This document shows positions 1-11,346 of a stretch of DNA of 64,000 nucleotides, piece after piece. Within the stretch, counting starts at the first letter, position 1. The number at the start of each line of letters is the position of its first letter. The position numbers were made by a program, and so were the translations under genes. A model generated the notes under the pieces. The model was not told the DNA's origin, ran no database searches, and saw only the letters and a program-made list of their open reading frames with translations. Origin of the DNA: Siphonodentalium dalli (lineage: Eukaryota > Mollusca > Scaphopoda > Gadilida > Siphonodentaliidae); the NCBI GenBank assembly GCA_032622095.1, contig CP136061.1, positions 23,004,991 through 23,068,990 of the forward strand. Direction: 5' to 3'.

Positions 1-4
1 TTTT

Positions 5-66
5 CGAAGGATTTATGGTTCTAACCCAGAGATTCATGAATACAACTCAGGGATTTATGACTTTTT
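5..66 (+). repeat. Reference satellite monomer (62 bp)
   Basis: One full monomer, phased to begin at CGAAGG. It holds three degenerate modules of 21, 21 and 20 bp, starting at 10 (GATTTATGG), 31 (GATTCATGA) and 52 (GATTTATGA). The last module ends in the next monomer's CGAAG. Base-by-base comparison gives 14/21 matches for modules 1 and 2, 13/20 for 1 and 3, and 12/20 for 2 and 3. Other visible elements are a T5 tract running into the palindrome TTCGAA, and a 10-bp perfect palindrome ATTCATGAAT in module 2. Variant positions that define monomer types are ATGG/GTGG after the first GATTT, TTCT/CTCT/CTTT after it, CCCAG/CCCCG, the ATGAAT region, TCAGG/GCAGG/GCAAGG, and the first base of the T5 tract. 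Confidence 0.95.
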
Positions 67-71
67 CGAAG
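10..71 (+). repeat. Ancestral ~21-bp module, three copies
   Basis: Modules lie at 10-30, 31-51 and 52-71. Shared positions are GATTYATG at the start and an A-G pair near the end, with C at module position 16. The third module lacks one base and carries the T5 tract. Pairwise identity of 60-67% over 20-21 bp is well above chance for this composition, so the 62-mer most likely arose by triplication of a ~21-bp unit followed by divergence. Confidence 0.8.
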
Positions 72-314
72 GATTTGTGGCTCTAACCCAGATATTCATG
101 ATTACAACTCAGGGATTTATGACTTTTTCGAAGGATTTGTGGCTCTAACCCAGAGATTCATGAATACAACGCAGGGATTTATGACTTTTTCGAAGGATTT
201 GTGGCTCTAACCCAGAGATTCGTGAATAGAACTCAGGGATTTATGACTTTTTCGAAGGATTTATGGTTCTAACCCAGAGATTCATGAATAGAACGCAGGG
301 ATTTATGACTTTTT

Positions 315-375
315 CGAAGGATTTGTGGCTCTAACCCAGAGATTCATGAATAGAACTCAGGGATTTATGACTTTT
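315..375 (+). repeat. 61-bp monomer (T4 tract)
   Basis: CGAAGG positions 315 and 376 are 61 bp apart because the T5 tract has four T. It is a GTGGCTCT / GAATAGAACTC monomer. Unlike most 61-bp monomers, it is not followed by a CTCAAACC monomer. It recurs exactly at 5,273-5,333 in the 4,958-bp duplicate. Confidence 0.9.
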
Positions 376-945
376 CGAAGGATTTATGGTTCTAACCCAG
401 AGATTCATGAATAGAACTCAGGGATTTATGACTTTTTCGAAGGATTTATGGTTCTAACCCAGAGATTCATGAATAGAACTCAGGGATTTATGACTTTTTC
501 GAAGGATTTATGGTTCTAACCCAGAGATTCATGAATACAACGCAAGGATTTATGACCTTTTCGAAGGATTTATGGCTCTAACCCCGAGATTCATGACTAC
601 AACTCAGGGATTTATGACTTTTTCGAAGGATTTATGGTTCTAACCCAGAGATTCATGAATAGAACTAAGGGATTTATGACTTTTTCGAAGGATTTATGGT
701 TCTAACCCAGAGATTCATGAATAGAACTCAGGGATTTATGACTTTTTCGAAGGATTTATGGTTCTAACCCAGAGATTCATGAATAGAACTCAGGGATTTA
801 TGACTTTTTCGAAGGATTTATGGCTTTAACCCCGAGATTCATGAATAGAACTCAGGGATTTATGACTTTTTCGAAGGATTTATGGTTCTAACCCAGAGAT
901 TCATGAATAGAACTCAGGGATTTATGACTTTTTCGAAGGATTTAT

Positions 946-1857
946 GGCTTTAACCCCGAGATTCATGACTACAACTCAGGGATTTATGACTTTTTCGAAG
1001 GATTTATGGCTCATACCCCGAGATTCATGACTACAACTCAGGGATTTATGACTTTTTCGAAGGATTTATGGTTCTAACCCAGAGATTCATGAATACAACT
1101 CAGGGATTTATGACTTTTTCGAAGGATTTGTGGCTCTAACCCAGAGATTCATGAATAGAACTCAGGGATTTATGACTTTTTCGAAGGATTTGTGGCTCTA
1201 ACCCAGAGATTCATGAATACAACGCAGGGATTTATGACTTTTTCGAAGGATTTGTGGCTCTAACCCAGAGATTCGTGAATACAACGCAAGGATTTATGAC
1301 CTTTTCGAAGGATTTATGGCTCTAACCCCGAGATTCATGACTACAACTCAGGGATTTATGACTTTTTCGAAGGATTTATGGTTCTAACCCAGAGATTCAT
1401 GAATACAACTCAGGGATTTATGACTTTTTCGAAGGATTTATGGTTCTAACCCAGAGATTCATGAATAGAACTCAGGGATTTATGACTTTTTCGAAGGATT
1501 TATGGGTTTAACCCCGAGATTCATGACTACAACTCAGGGATTTATGACTTTTTCGAAGGATTTATGGTTCTAACCCAGAGATTCATGAATACAACTCAGG
1601 GATTTATGACTTTTTCGAAGGATTTGTGGCTCTAACCCAGAGATTCATGATTACAACTCAGGGATTTATGACTTTTTCGAAGGATTTGTGGCTCTAACCC
1701 AGAGATTCATGAATACAACGCAAGGATTTATGACCTTTTCGAAGGATTTATGGCTCTAACCCCGAGATTCATGACTACAACTCAGGGATTTATGACTTTT
1801 TCGAAGGATTTATGGTTCTAACCCAGAGATTCATGAATAGAACTCAGGGATTTATGA
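946..1857 (+). repeat. 1,860-bp offset repeat, first copy
   Basis: It matches 2,806-3,717 at offset 1,860 bp (30 monomers). Just upstream the best offset becomes 1,984 bp (AACTAAGGG at 663 and 2,647), so two monomers around 822-945 are missing from the second copy. Single-base differences include ATGGGTTT here against ATGGCTTT in copy 2, and GCAAGG here against GCAGGG in copy 2. Confidence 0.75.
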
Positions 1858-2805
1858 CTTTTTCGAAGGATTTATGGTTCTAACCCAGAGATTCATGAAT
1901 AGAACTCAGGGATTTAAGACTTTTTCGAAGGATTTATAGTTCTAACCCAGAGATTCATGAATAGAACTCAGGGATTTATGACTTTTTCGAAGGATTTATG
2001 GCTTTAACCCCGAGATTCATGACTACAACTCAGGGATTTATGACTTTTTCGAAGGATTTATGGTTCTAACCCAGAGATTCATGAATACAACTCAGGGATT
2101 TATGACTTTTTCGAAGGATTTATGGTTCTAACCCAGAGATTCATGAATACAACTCAGGGATTTATGACTTTTTCGAAGGATTTGTGGCTCTAACCCAGAG
2201 ATTCATGATTACAACTCAGGGATTTATGACTTTTTCGAAGGATTTGTGGCTCTAACCCAGAGATTCATGAATACAACGCAGGGATTTATGACTTTTTCGA
2301 AGGATTTGTGGCTCTAACCCAGAGATTCATGAATACAACGCAAGGATTTATGACATTTTCGAAGGATTTATGGCTCTAACCCCGAGATTCATGACTACAA
2401 CTCAGGGATTTATGACTTTTTCGAAGGATTTATGGTTCTAACCCAGAGATTCATGAATACAACGCAGGGATTTATGACTTTTTCGAAGGATTTGTGGCTC
2501 TAACCCAGAGATTCATGAATACAACGCAAGGATTTATGACCTTTTCGAAGGATTTATGGCTCTAACCCCGAGATTCATGACTACAACTCAGGGATTTATG
2601 ACTTTTTCGAAGGATTTATGGTTCTAACCCAGAGATTCATGAATAGAACTAAGGGATTTATGACTTTTTCGAAGGATTTATGGTTCTAACCCAGAGATTC
2701 ATGAATAGAACTCAGGGATTTATGACTTTTTCGAAGGATTTATGGTTCTAACCCAGAGATTCATGAATAGAACTCAGGGATTTATGACTTTTTCGAAGGA
2801 TTTAT

Positions 2806-3717
2806 GGCTTTAACCCCGAGATTCATGACTACAACTCAGGGATTTATGACTTTTTCGAAGGATTTATGGCTCATACCCCGAGATTCATGACTACAACTCA
2901 GGGATTTATGACTTTTTCGAAGGATTTATGGTTCTAACCCAGAGATTCATGAATACAACTCAGGGATTTATGACTTTTTCGAAGGATTTGTGGCTCTAAC
3001 CCAGAGATTCATGAATAGAACTCAGGGATTTATGACTTTTTCGAAGGATTTGTGGCTCTAACCCAGAGATTCATGAATACAACGCAGGGATTTTTGACTT
3101 TTTCGAAGGATTTGTGGCTCTAACCCAGAGATTCGTGAATACAACGCAAGGATTTATGACCTTTTCGAAGGATTTATGGCTCTAACCCCGAGATTCATGA
3201 CTACAACTCAGGGATTTATGACTTTTTCGAAGGATTTATGGTTCTAACCCAGAGATTCATGAATACAACTCAGGGATTTATGACTTTTTCGAAGGATTTA
3301 TGGTTCTAACCCAGAGATTCGTGAATAGAACTCAGGGATTTATGACTTTTTCGAAGGATTTATGGCTTTAACCCCGAGATTCATGACTACAACTCAGGGA
3401 TTTATGACTTTTTCGAAGGATTTATGGTTCTAACCCAGAGATTCATGAATACAACTCAGGGATTTATGACTGTTTCGAAGGATTTGTGGCTCTAACCCAG
3501 AGATTCATGATTACAACTCAGGGATTTATGACTTTTTCGAAGGATTTGTGGCTCTAACCCAGAGATTCATGAATACAACGCAGGGATTTATGACCTTTTC
3601 GAAGGATTTATGGCTCTAACCCCGAGATTCATGACTACAACTCAGGGATTTATGACTTTTTCGAAGGATTTATGGTTCTAACCCAGAGATTCATGAATAG
3701 AACTCAGGGATTTATGA
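2806..3717 (+). repeat. 1,860-bp offset repeat, second copy
   Basis: Partner of 946-1,857. It carries private changes absent from all other copies I checked: A to T at 3,094 (GATTTTTGAC), CGTGAATAG at 3,321, and T to G at 3,472 inside the T tract. It diverges at ~3,717, where GACCTTTT replaces GACTTTTT. Confidence 0.75.
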
Positions 3718-4591
3718 CCTTTTCGAAGGATTTATGGCTCTAACCCCGAGATTCATGACTACAACTCAGGGATTTATGACTTTTTCGAAGGATTTATGGT
3801 TCTAACCCAGAGATTCATGAATAGAACTCAGGGATTTATGACTTTTTCGAAGGATTTATGGTTCTAACCCAGAGATTCATGAATAGAACTCAGGGATTTA
3901 TGACTTTTTCGAAGGATTTATGGTTCTAACCCAGAGATTCATGAATAGAACTCAGGGATTTATGATTTTTTCGAAGGATTTGTGGCTCTAACCCAGAGAT
4001 TCATGATTACAACTCAGGGATTTATGACTTTTTCGAAGGATTTGTGGCTCTAACCCAGAGATTCATGAATACAACGCAAGGATTTATGACCTTTTCGAAG
4101 GATTTATGGCTCTAACCCCGAGATTCATGACTACAACTCAGGGATTTATGACTTTTTCGAAGGATTTATGGTTCTAACCCAGAGATTCATGAATAGAACT
4201 CAGGGATTTATGACTTTTTCGAAGGATTTATGGTTCTAACCCAGAGATTCATGAATAGAACTCAGGGATTTATGACTTTTTCGAAGGATTTATGGTTCTA
4301 ACCCAGAGATTCATGAATAGAACTCAGGGATTTATGACTTTTTCGAAGGATTTATGGCTTTAACCCCGAGATTCATGACTACAACTCAGGGATTTATGAC
4401 TTTTTCGAAGGATTTATGGTTCTAACCCAGAGATTCATGAATACAACTCAGGGATTTATGACTTTTTCGAAGGATTTATGGTTCTAACCCAGAGATTCAT
4501 GAATACAACTCAGGGATTTATGACTTTTTCGAAGGATTTGTGGCTCTAACCCAGAGATTCATGATTACAACTCAGGGATTTATGACTTTTT

Positions 4592-4652
4592 CGAAAGATT
4601 TGTGACTCTAACCCAGAGATTCATGAATACAACTCCGGGATTTATGACTTTT
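4592..4652 (+). repeat. 61-bp monomer before CTCAAACC monomer
   Basis: This is the first occurrence of the recurrent pair: a T4-tract monomer followed by one with CTCAAACCCC. Private changes are CGAAAGATT in place of CGAAGGATT, GTGACTCT, and AACTCCGGG. The single-base deletion together with the loss of TAA in the next monomer opens a 64-codon frame (4,602-4,796), which is not a gene. Confidence 0.9.
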
Positions 4653-4958
4653 CGAAGGATTTATGGCTCAAACCCCGAGATTCATGACTACAACTCAGGG
4701 ATTTATGACCTTTTCGAAGGATTTATGGTTCTAACCCAGAGATTCACGAATAGAACTCAGGGATTTATGACTTTTTCGAAGGATTTATGGTTCTAACCCA
4801 GAGATTCATGAATAGAACTCAGGGATTTATGACTTTTTCGAAGGATTTATGGTTCTAACCCAGAGATTCATGAATAGAACTCAGGGATTTATGACTTTTT
4901 CGAAGGATTTATGGCTTTAACCCCGAGATTCATGACTACAACTCAGGGATTTATGACT

Positions 4959-6808
4959 TTTTCGAAGGATTTATGGTTCTAACCCAGAGATTCATGAATA
5001 CAACTCAGGGATTTATGACTTTTTCGAAGGATTTGTGGCTCTAACCCAGATATTCATGATTACAACTCAGGGATTTATGACTTTTTCGAAGGATTTGTGG
5101 CTCTAACCCAGAGATTCATGAATACAACGCAGGGATTTATGACTTTTTCGAAGGATTTGTGGCTCTAACCCAGAGATTCGTGAATAGAACTCAGGGATTT
5201 ATGACTTTTTCGAAGGATTTATGGTTCTAACCCAGAGATTCATGAATAGAACGCAGGGATTTATGACTTTTTCGAAGGATTTGTGGCTCTAACCCAGAGA
5301 TTCATGAATAGAACTCAGGGATTTATGACTTTTCGAAGGATTTATGGTTCTAACCCAGAGATTCATGAATAGAACTCAGGGATTTATGACTTTTTCGAAG
5401 GATTTATGGTTCTAACCCAGAGATTCATGAATAGAACTCAGGGATTTATGACTTTTTCGAAGGATTTATGGTTCTAACCCAGAGATTCATGAATACAACG
5501 CAAGGATTTATGACCTTTTCGAAGGATTTATGGCTCTAACCCCGAGATTCATGACTACAACTCAGGGATTTATGACTTTTTCGAAGGATTTATGGTTCTA
5601 ACCCAGAGATTCATGAATAGAACTAAGGGATTTATGACTTTTTCGAAGGATTTATGGTTCTAACCCAGAGATTCATGAATAGAACTCAGGGATTTATGAC
5701 TTTTTCGAAGGATTTATGGTTCTAACCCAGAGATTCATGAATAGAACTCAGGGATTTATGACTTTTTCGAAGGATTTATGGCTTTAACCCCGAGATTCAT
5801 GAATAGAACTCAGGGATTTATGACTTTTTCGAAGGATTTATGGTTCTAACCCAGAGATTCATGAATAGAACTCAGGGATTTATGACTTTTTCGAAGGATT
5901 TATGGCTTTAACCCCGAGATTCATGACTACAACTCAGGGATTTATGACTTTTTCGAAGGATTTATGGCTCATACCCCGAGATTCATGACTACAACTCAGG
6001 GATTTATGACTTTTTCGAAGGATTTATGGTTCTAACCCAGAGATTCATGAATACAACTCAGGGATTTATGACTTTTTCGAAGGATTTGTGGCTCTAACCC
6101 AGAGATTCATGAATAGAACTCAGGGATTTATGACTTTTTCGAAGGATTTGTGGCTCTAACCCAGAGATTCATGAATACAACGCAGGGATTTATGACTTTT
6201 TCGAAGGATTTGTGGCTCTAACCCAGAGATTCGTGAATACAACGCAAGGATTTATGACCTTTTCGAAGGATTTATGGCTCTAACCCCGAGATTCATGACT
6301 ACAACTCAGGGATTTATGACTTTTTCGAAGGATTTATGGTTCTAACCCAGAGATTCATGAATACAACTCAGGGATTTATGACTTTTTCGAAGGATTTATG
6401 GTTCTAACCCAGAGATTCATGAATAGAACTCAGGGATTTATGACTTTTTCGAAGGATTTATGGGTTTAACCCCGAGATTCATGACTACAACTCAGGGATT
6501 TATGACTTTTTCGAAGGATTTATGGTTCTAACCCAGAGATTCATGAATACAACTCAGGGATTTATGACTTTTTCGAAGGATTTGTGGCTCTAACCCAGAG
6601 ATTCATGATTACAACTCAGGGATTTATGACTTTTTCGAAGGATTTGTGGCTCTAACCCAGAGATTCATGAATACAACGCAAGGATTTATGACCTTTTCGA
6701 AGGATTTATGGCTCTAACCCCGAGATTCATGACTACAACTCAGGGATTTATGACTTTTTCGAAGGATTTATGGTTCTAACCCAGAGATTCATGAATAGAA
6801 CTCAGGGA
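4959..6808 (+). repeat. Copy b of 4,958-bp tandem duplication
   Basis: Second copy of positions 1 to ~1,850. The join at 4,959 repeats the first bases of the window in the same phase. Past about 6.8 kb the copy steps into a second, 1,178-bp tandem repeat instead of following copy a. The exact break lies in a run of GAATAGAACTC monomers and cannot be placed more closely than ~6,790-6,875. Confidence 0.8.
5273..5333 (+). repeat. 61-bp monomer, duplicate of 315-375
   Basis: T4-tract monomer exactly 4,958 bp from its partner. It confirms that this deletion is an inherited landmark copied with the segment. Confidence 0.9.
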
Positions 6809-6870
6809 TTTATGACTTTTTCGAAGGATTTATGGTTCTAACCCAGAGATTCATGAATAGAACTCAGGGA
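5780..6870 (+). repeat. 1,178-bp tandem repeat, first copy
   Basis: It matches 6,958 to ~8,048 at offset 1,178 bp (19 monomers). Markers are the hybrid monomer with CTTTAACCCCGAG followed by GAATAGAAC (5,780/6,958), GGCTCATACC (5,967/7,145) and ATGGGTTTAACC (6,462/7,640). The upstream marker AACTAAGGG at 5,621 is not repeated at 6,799, which sets the left limit. Confidence 0.8.
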
Positions 6871-6957
6871 TTTATGACTTTTTCGAAGGATTTATGGTTC
6901 TAACCCAGAGATTCATGAATAGAACTCAGGGATTTATGACTTTTTCGAAGGATTTAT

Positions 6958-8048
6958 GGCTTTAACCCCGAGATTCATGAATAGAACTCAGGGATTTATG
7001 ACTTTTTCGAAGGATTTATGGTTCTAACCCAGAGATTCATGAATAGAACTCAGGGATTTATGACTTTTTCGAAGGATTTATGGCTTTAACCCCGAGATTC
7101 ATGACTACAACTCAGGGATTTATGACTTTTTCGAAGGATTTATGGCTCATACCCCGAGATTCATGACTACAACTCAGGGATTTATGACTTTTTCGAAGGA
7201 TTTATGGTTCTAACCCAGAGATTCATGAATACAACTCAGGGATTTATGACTTTTTCGAAGGATTTGTGGCTCTAACCCAGAGATTCATGAATAGAACTCA
7301 GGGATTTATGACTTTTTCGAAGGATTTGTGGCTCTAACCCAGAGATTCATGAATACAACGCAGGGATTTATGACTTTTTCGAAGGATTTGTGGCTCTAAC
7401 CCAGAGATTCGTGAATACAACGCAAGGATTTATGACCTTTTCGAAGGATTTATGGCTCTAACCCCGAGATTCATGACTACAACTCAGGGATTTATGACTT
7501 TTTCGAAGGATTTATGGTTCTAACCCAGAGATTCATGAATACAACTCAGGGATTTATGACTTTTTCGAAGGATTTATGGTTCTAACCCAGAGATTCATGA
7601 ATAGAACTCAGGGATTTATGACTTTTTCGAAGGATTTATGGGTTTAACCCCGAGATTCATGACTACAACTCAGGGATTTATGACTTTTTCGAAGGATTTA
7701 TGGTTCTAACCCAGAGATTCATGAATACAACTCAGGGATTTATGACTTTTTCGAAGGATTTGTGGCTCTAACCCAGAGATTCATGATTACAACTCAGGGA
7801 TTTATGACTTTTTCGAAGGATTTGTGGCTCTAACCCAGAGATTCATGAATACAACGCAAGGATTTATGACCTTTTCGAAGGATTTATGGCTCTAACCCCG
7901 AGATTCATGACTACAACTCAGGGATTTATGACTTTTTCGAAGGATTTATGGTTCTAACCCAGAGATTCATGAATAGAACTCAGGGATTTATGACTTTTTC
8001 GAAGGATTTATGGTTCTAACCCAGAGATTCATGAATAGAACTCAGGGA
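6958..8048 (+). repeat. 1,178-bp tandem repeat, second copy
   Basis: Second copy of 5,780-6,870. It then continues as a 6,136-bp-offset copy of ~1.9-3.7 kb, as shown by GATTTAAGAC at 8,051 against 1,915 and GGCTCATACC at 9,005 against 2,869. That longer match fails at ~9,855, where GACTTTTTTGAAGG appears. Confidence 0.8.
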
Positions 8049-8050
8049 TT

Positions 8051-10251
8051 TAAGACTTTTTCGAAGGATTTATAGTTCTAACCCAGAGATTCATGAATAG
8101 AACTCAGGGATTTATGACTTTTTCGAAGGATTTATGGCTTTAACCCCGAGATTCATGACTACAACTCAGGGATTTATGACTTTTTCGAAGGATTTATGGT
8201 TCTAACCCAGAGATTCATGAATACAACTCAGGGATTTATGACTTTTTCGAAGGATTTATGGTTCTAACCCAGAGATTCATGAATACAACTCAGGGATTTA
8301 TGACTTTTTCGAAGGATTTGTGGCTCTAACCCAGAGATTCATGATTACAACTCAGGGATTTATGACTTTTTCGAAGGATTTGTGGCTCTAACCCAGAGAT
8401 TCATGAATACAACGCAGGGATTTATGACTTTTTCGAAGGATTTGTGGCTCTAACCCAGAGATTCATGAATACAACGCAAGGATTTATGACATTTTCGAAG
8501 GATTTATGGCTCTAACCCCGAGATTCATGACTACAACTCAGGGATTTATGACTTTTTCGAAGGATTTATGGTTCTAACCCAGAGATTCATGAATACAACG
8601 CAGGGATTTATGACTTTTTCGAAGGATTTGTGGCTCTAACCCAGAGATTCATGAATACAACGCAAGGATTTATGACCTTTTCGAAGGATTTATGGCTCTA
8701 ACCCCGAGATTCATGACTACAACTCAGGGATTTATGACTTTTTCGAAGGATTTATGGTTCTAACCCAGAGATTCATGAATAGAACTAAGGGATTTATGAC
8801 TTTTTCGAAGGATTTATGGTTCTAACCCAGAGATTCATGAATAGAACTCAGGGATTTATGACTTTTTCGAAGGATTTATGGTTCTAACCCAGAGATTCAT
8901 GAATAGAACTCAGGGATTTATGACTTTTTCGAAGGATTTATGGCTTTAACCCCGAGATTCATGACTACAACTCAGGGATTTATGACTTTTTCGAAGGATT
9001 TATGGCTCATACCCCGAGATTCATGACTACAACTCAGGGATTTATGACTTTTTCGAAGGATTTATGGTTCTAACCCAGAGATTCATGAATACAACTCAGG
9101 GATTTATGACTTTTTCGAAGGATTTGTGGCTCTAACCCAGAGATTCATGAATAGAACTCAGGGATTTATGACTTTTTCGAAGGATTTGTGGCTCTAACCC
9201 AGAGATTCATGAATACAACGCAGGGATTTATGACTTTTTCGAAGGATTTGTGGCTCTAACCCAGAGATTCGTGAATACAACGCAAGGATTTATGACCTTT
9301 TCGAAGGATTTATGGCTCTAACCCCGAGATTCATGACTACAACTCAGGGATTTATGACTTTTTCGAAGGATTTATGGTTCTAACCCAGAGATTCATGAAT
9401 ACAACTCAGGGATTTATGACTTTTTCGAAGGATTTATGGTTCTAACCCAGAGATTCATGAATAGAACTCAGGGATTTATGACTTTTTCGAAGGATTTATG
9501 GCTTTAACCCCGAGATTCATGACTACAACTCAGGGATTTATGACTTTTTCGAAGGATTTATGGTTCTAACCCAGAGATTCATGAATACAACTCAGGGATT
9601 TATGACTTTTTCGAAGGATTTGTGGCTCTAACCCAGAGATTCATGATTACAACTCAGGGATTTATGACTTTTTCGAAGGATTTGTGGCTCTAACCCAGAG
9701 ATTCATGAATACAACGCAGGGATTTATGACCTTTTCGAAGGATTTATGGCTCTAACCCCGAGATTCATGACTACAACTCAGGGATTTATGACTTTTTCGA
9801 AGGATTTATGGTTCTAACCCAGAGATTCATGAATAGAACTCAGGGATTTATGACTTTTTTGAAGGATTTATGGTTCTAACCCAGAGATTCATGAATAGAA
9901 CTCAGGGATTTAAGACTTTTTCGAAGGATTTATAGTTCTAACCCAGAGATTCATGAATAGAACTCAGGGATTTATGACTTTTTCGAAGGATTTATGGCTT
10001 TAACCCCGAGATTCATGACTACAACTCAGGGATTTATGACTTTTTCGAAGGATTTATGGTTCTAACCCAGAGATTCATGAATACAACTCAGGGATTTATG
10101 ACTTTTTCGAAGGATTTATGGTTCTAACCCAGAGATTCATGAATACAACTCAGGGATTTATGACTTTTTCGAAGGATTTGTGGCTCTAACCCAGAGATTC
10201 ATGATTACAACTCAGGGATTTATGACTTTTTCGAAGGATTTGTGGCTCTAA
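8051..10251 (+). repeat. Two copies of a 1,860-bp HOR, second partial
   Basis: GATTTAAGAC with TATAGTTC occurs near 8,051 and again near 9,911, 30 monomers apart. The lines from 8,281 and 10,141 read identically. The second copy is cut short at 10,252, where domain I ends. Confidence 0.75.
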
Positions 10252-10292
10252 CTCAGAGATTCATGAATACAACTAAGAGATTTATGACTTTT
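10232..10292 (+). repeat. 61-bp monomer at the domain I/II transition
   Basis: T4-tract monomer followed by CGAAAGATT and CTCAAACCCC. Private changes are ACTCAGAGATT, AACTAAGAGA and CGAAAGATT. It resembles 4,592-4,652 but sits in different neighbours downstream (CTTTAACC instead of CACGAATAG). No further length change is seen until 24,739. Confidence 0.9.
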
Positions 10293-10721
10293 CGAAAGAT
10301 TTATGGCTCAAACCCCGAGATTCATGACTACAACTCAGGGATTTATGACTTTTTCGAAGGATTTATGGCTTTAACCCCGAGATTCATGACTACAACTCAG
10401 GGATTTATGACTTTTTCGAAGGATTTATGGTTCTAACCCAGAGATTCATGAATACAACTCAGGGATTTATGACTTTTTCGAAGGATTTGTGGCTCTAACC
10501 CAGAGATTCATGATTACAACTCAGGGATTTATGACTTTTTCGAAGGATTTGTGGCTCTAACCCAGAGATTCATGAATACAACGCAGGGATTTATGACTTT
10601 TTCGAAGGATTTGTGGCTCTAACCCAGAGATTCGTGAATACAACGCAAGGATTTATGACCTTTTCGAAGGATTTATGGCTCTAACCCCGAGATTCATGAC
10701 TACAACTCAGGGATTTATGAC
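10293..10721 (+). repeat. Transition segment between domains I and II
   Basis: About seven ordinary 62-bp monomers. They have the order CTCAAACC, CTTTAACC, GAATACAACTC, GATTACAACTC, GAATACAACGC, CGTGAATAC and CTCTAACCCC. They match neither the 3,720-bp superunit offset nor the domain I offsets; nothing else is present. Confidence 0.6.
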
Positions 10722-11346
10722 TTTTTCGAAGGATTTATGGTTCTAACCCAGAGATTCATGAATACAACTCAGGGATTTATGACTTTTTCGAAGGATTTGT
10801 GGCTCTAACCCAGAGATTCATGATTACAACTCAGGGATTTATGACTTTTTCGAAGGATTTGTGGCTCTAACCCAGAGATTCATGAATACAACGCAGGGAT
10901 TTATGACTTTTTCGAAGGATTTGTGGCTCTAACCCAGAGATTCGTGAATACAACGCAAGGATTTATGACCTTTTCGAAGGATTTGTGGCTCTAACCCAGA
11001 GATTCATGAATAGAACTCAGGGATTTATGACTTTTTCGAAGGATTTATGGTTCTAACCCAGAGATTCATGAATAGAACTCAGGGATTTATGACTTTTTCG
11101 AAGGATTTATGGTTCTAACCCAGAGATTCATGAATAGAACTCAGGGATTTATGACTTTTTCGAAGGATTTATGGTTTTAACCCCGAGATTCATGACTACA
11201 ACTCAGGGATTTATGACTTTTTCGAAGGATTTATGGTTCTAACCCAGAGATTCATGAATACAACGCAAGGATTTATGACATTTTCGAAGGATTTATGGCT
11301 CTAACCCCGAGATTCATGACTACAACTCAGGGATTTATGACTTTTT

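Larger units (their letters stand above)
1..1850 (+). repeat. Copy a of 4,958-bp tandem duplication
   Basis: It matches 4,959 to ~6,808 at a constant offset of 4,958 bp (80 monomers minus 2 bp). Shared private variants include CAGATATTCATGATT near 81/5,039, the 4-T monomer at 315/5,273, GGCTCATACC at 1,009/5,967 and ATGGGTTTAACC near 1,503/6,461. The match fails by 1,917, where this copy has GATTTAAGAC and the other has GATTTATGAC. The left edge lies outside the window. Confidence 0.85.
1..10251 (+). repeat. HOR domain I: nested duplications
   Basis: This domain is recognised by private variants that recur at constant offsets. The GGCTCATACC variant lies at 1,009, 2,869, 5,967, 7,145 and 9,005. 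The GATTTAAGAC/TATAGTTC pair lies near 1,915, 8,051 and 9,911. A 4-T (61-bp) monomer occurs at 315 and 5,273. The resulting offsets are 4,958, 1,860, 1,178 and 6,136 bp, each a whole number of monomers once the 61-bp monomers are allowed for. The domain ends near 10,251, where the 1,860-bp match to 8.05-8.39 kb breaks down (ACTCAGAGATT, AACTAAGAGA). Confidence 0.85.
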
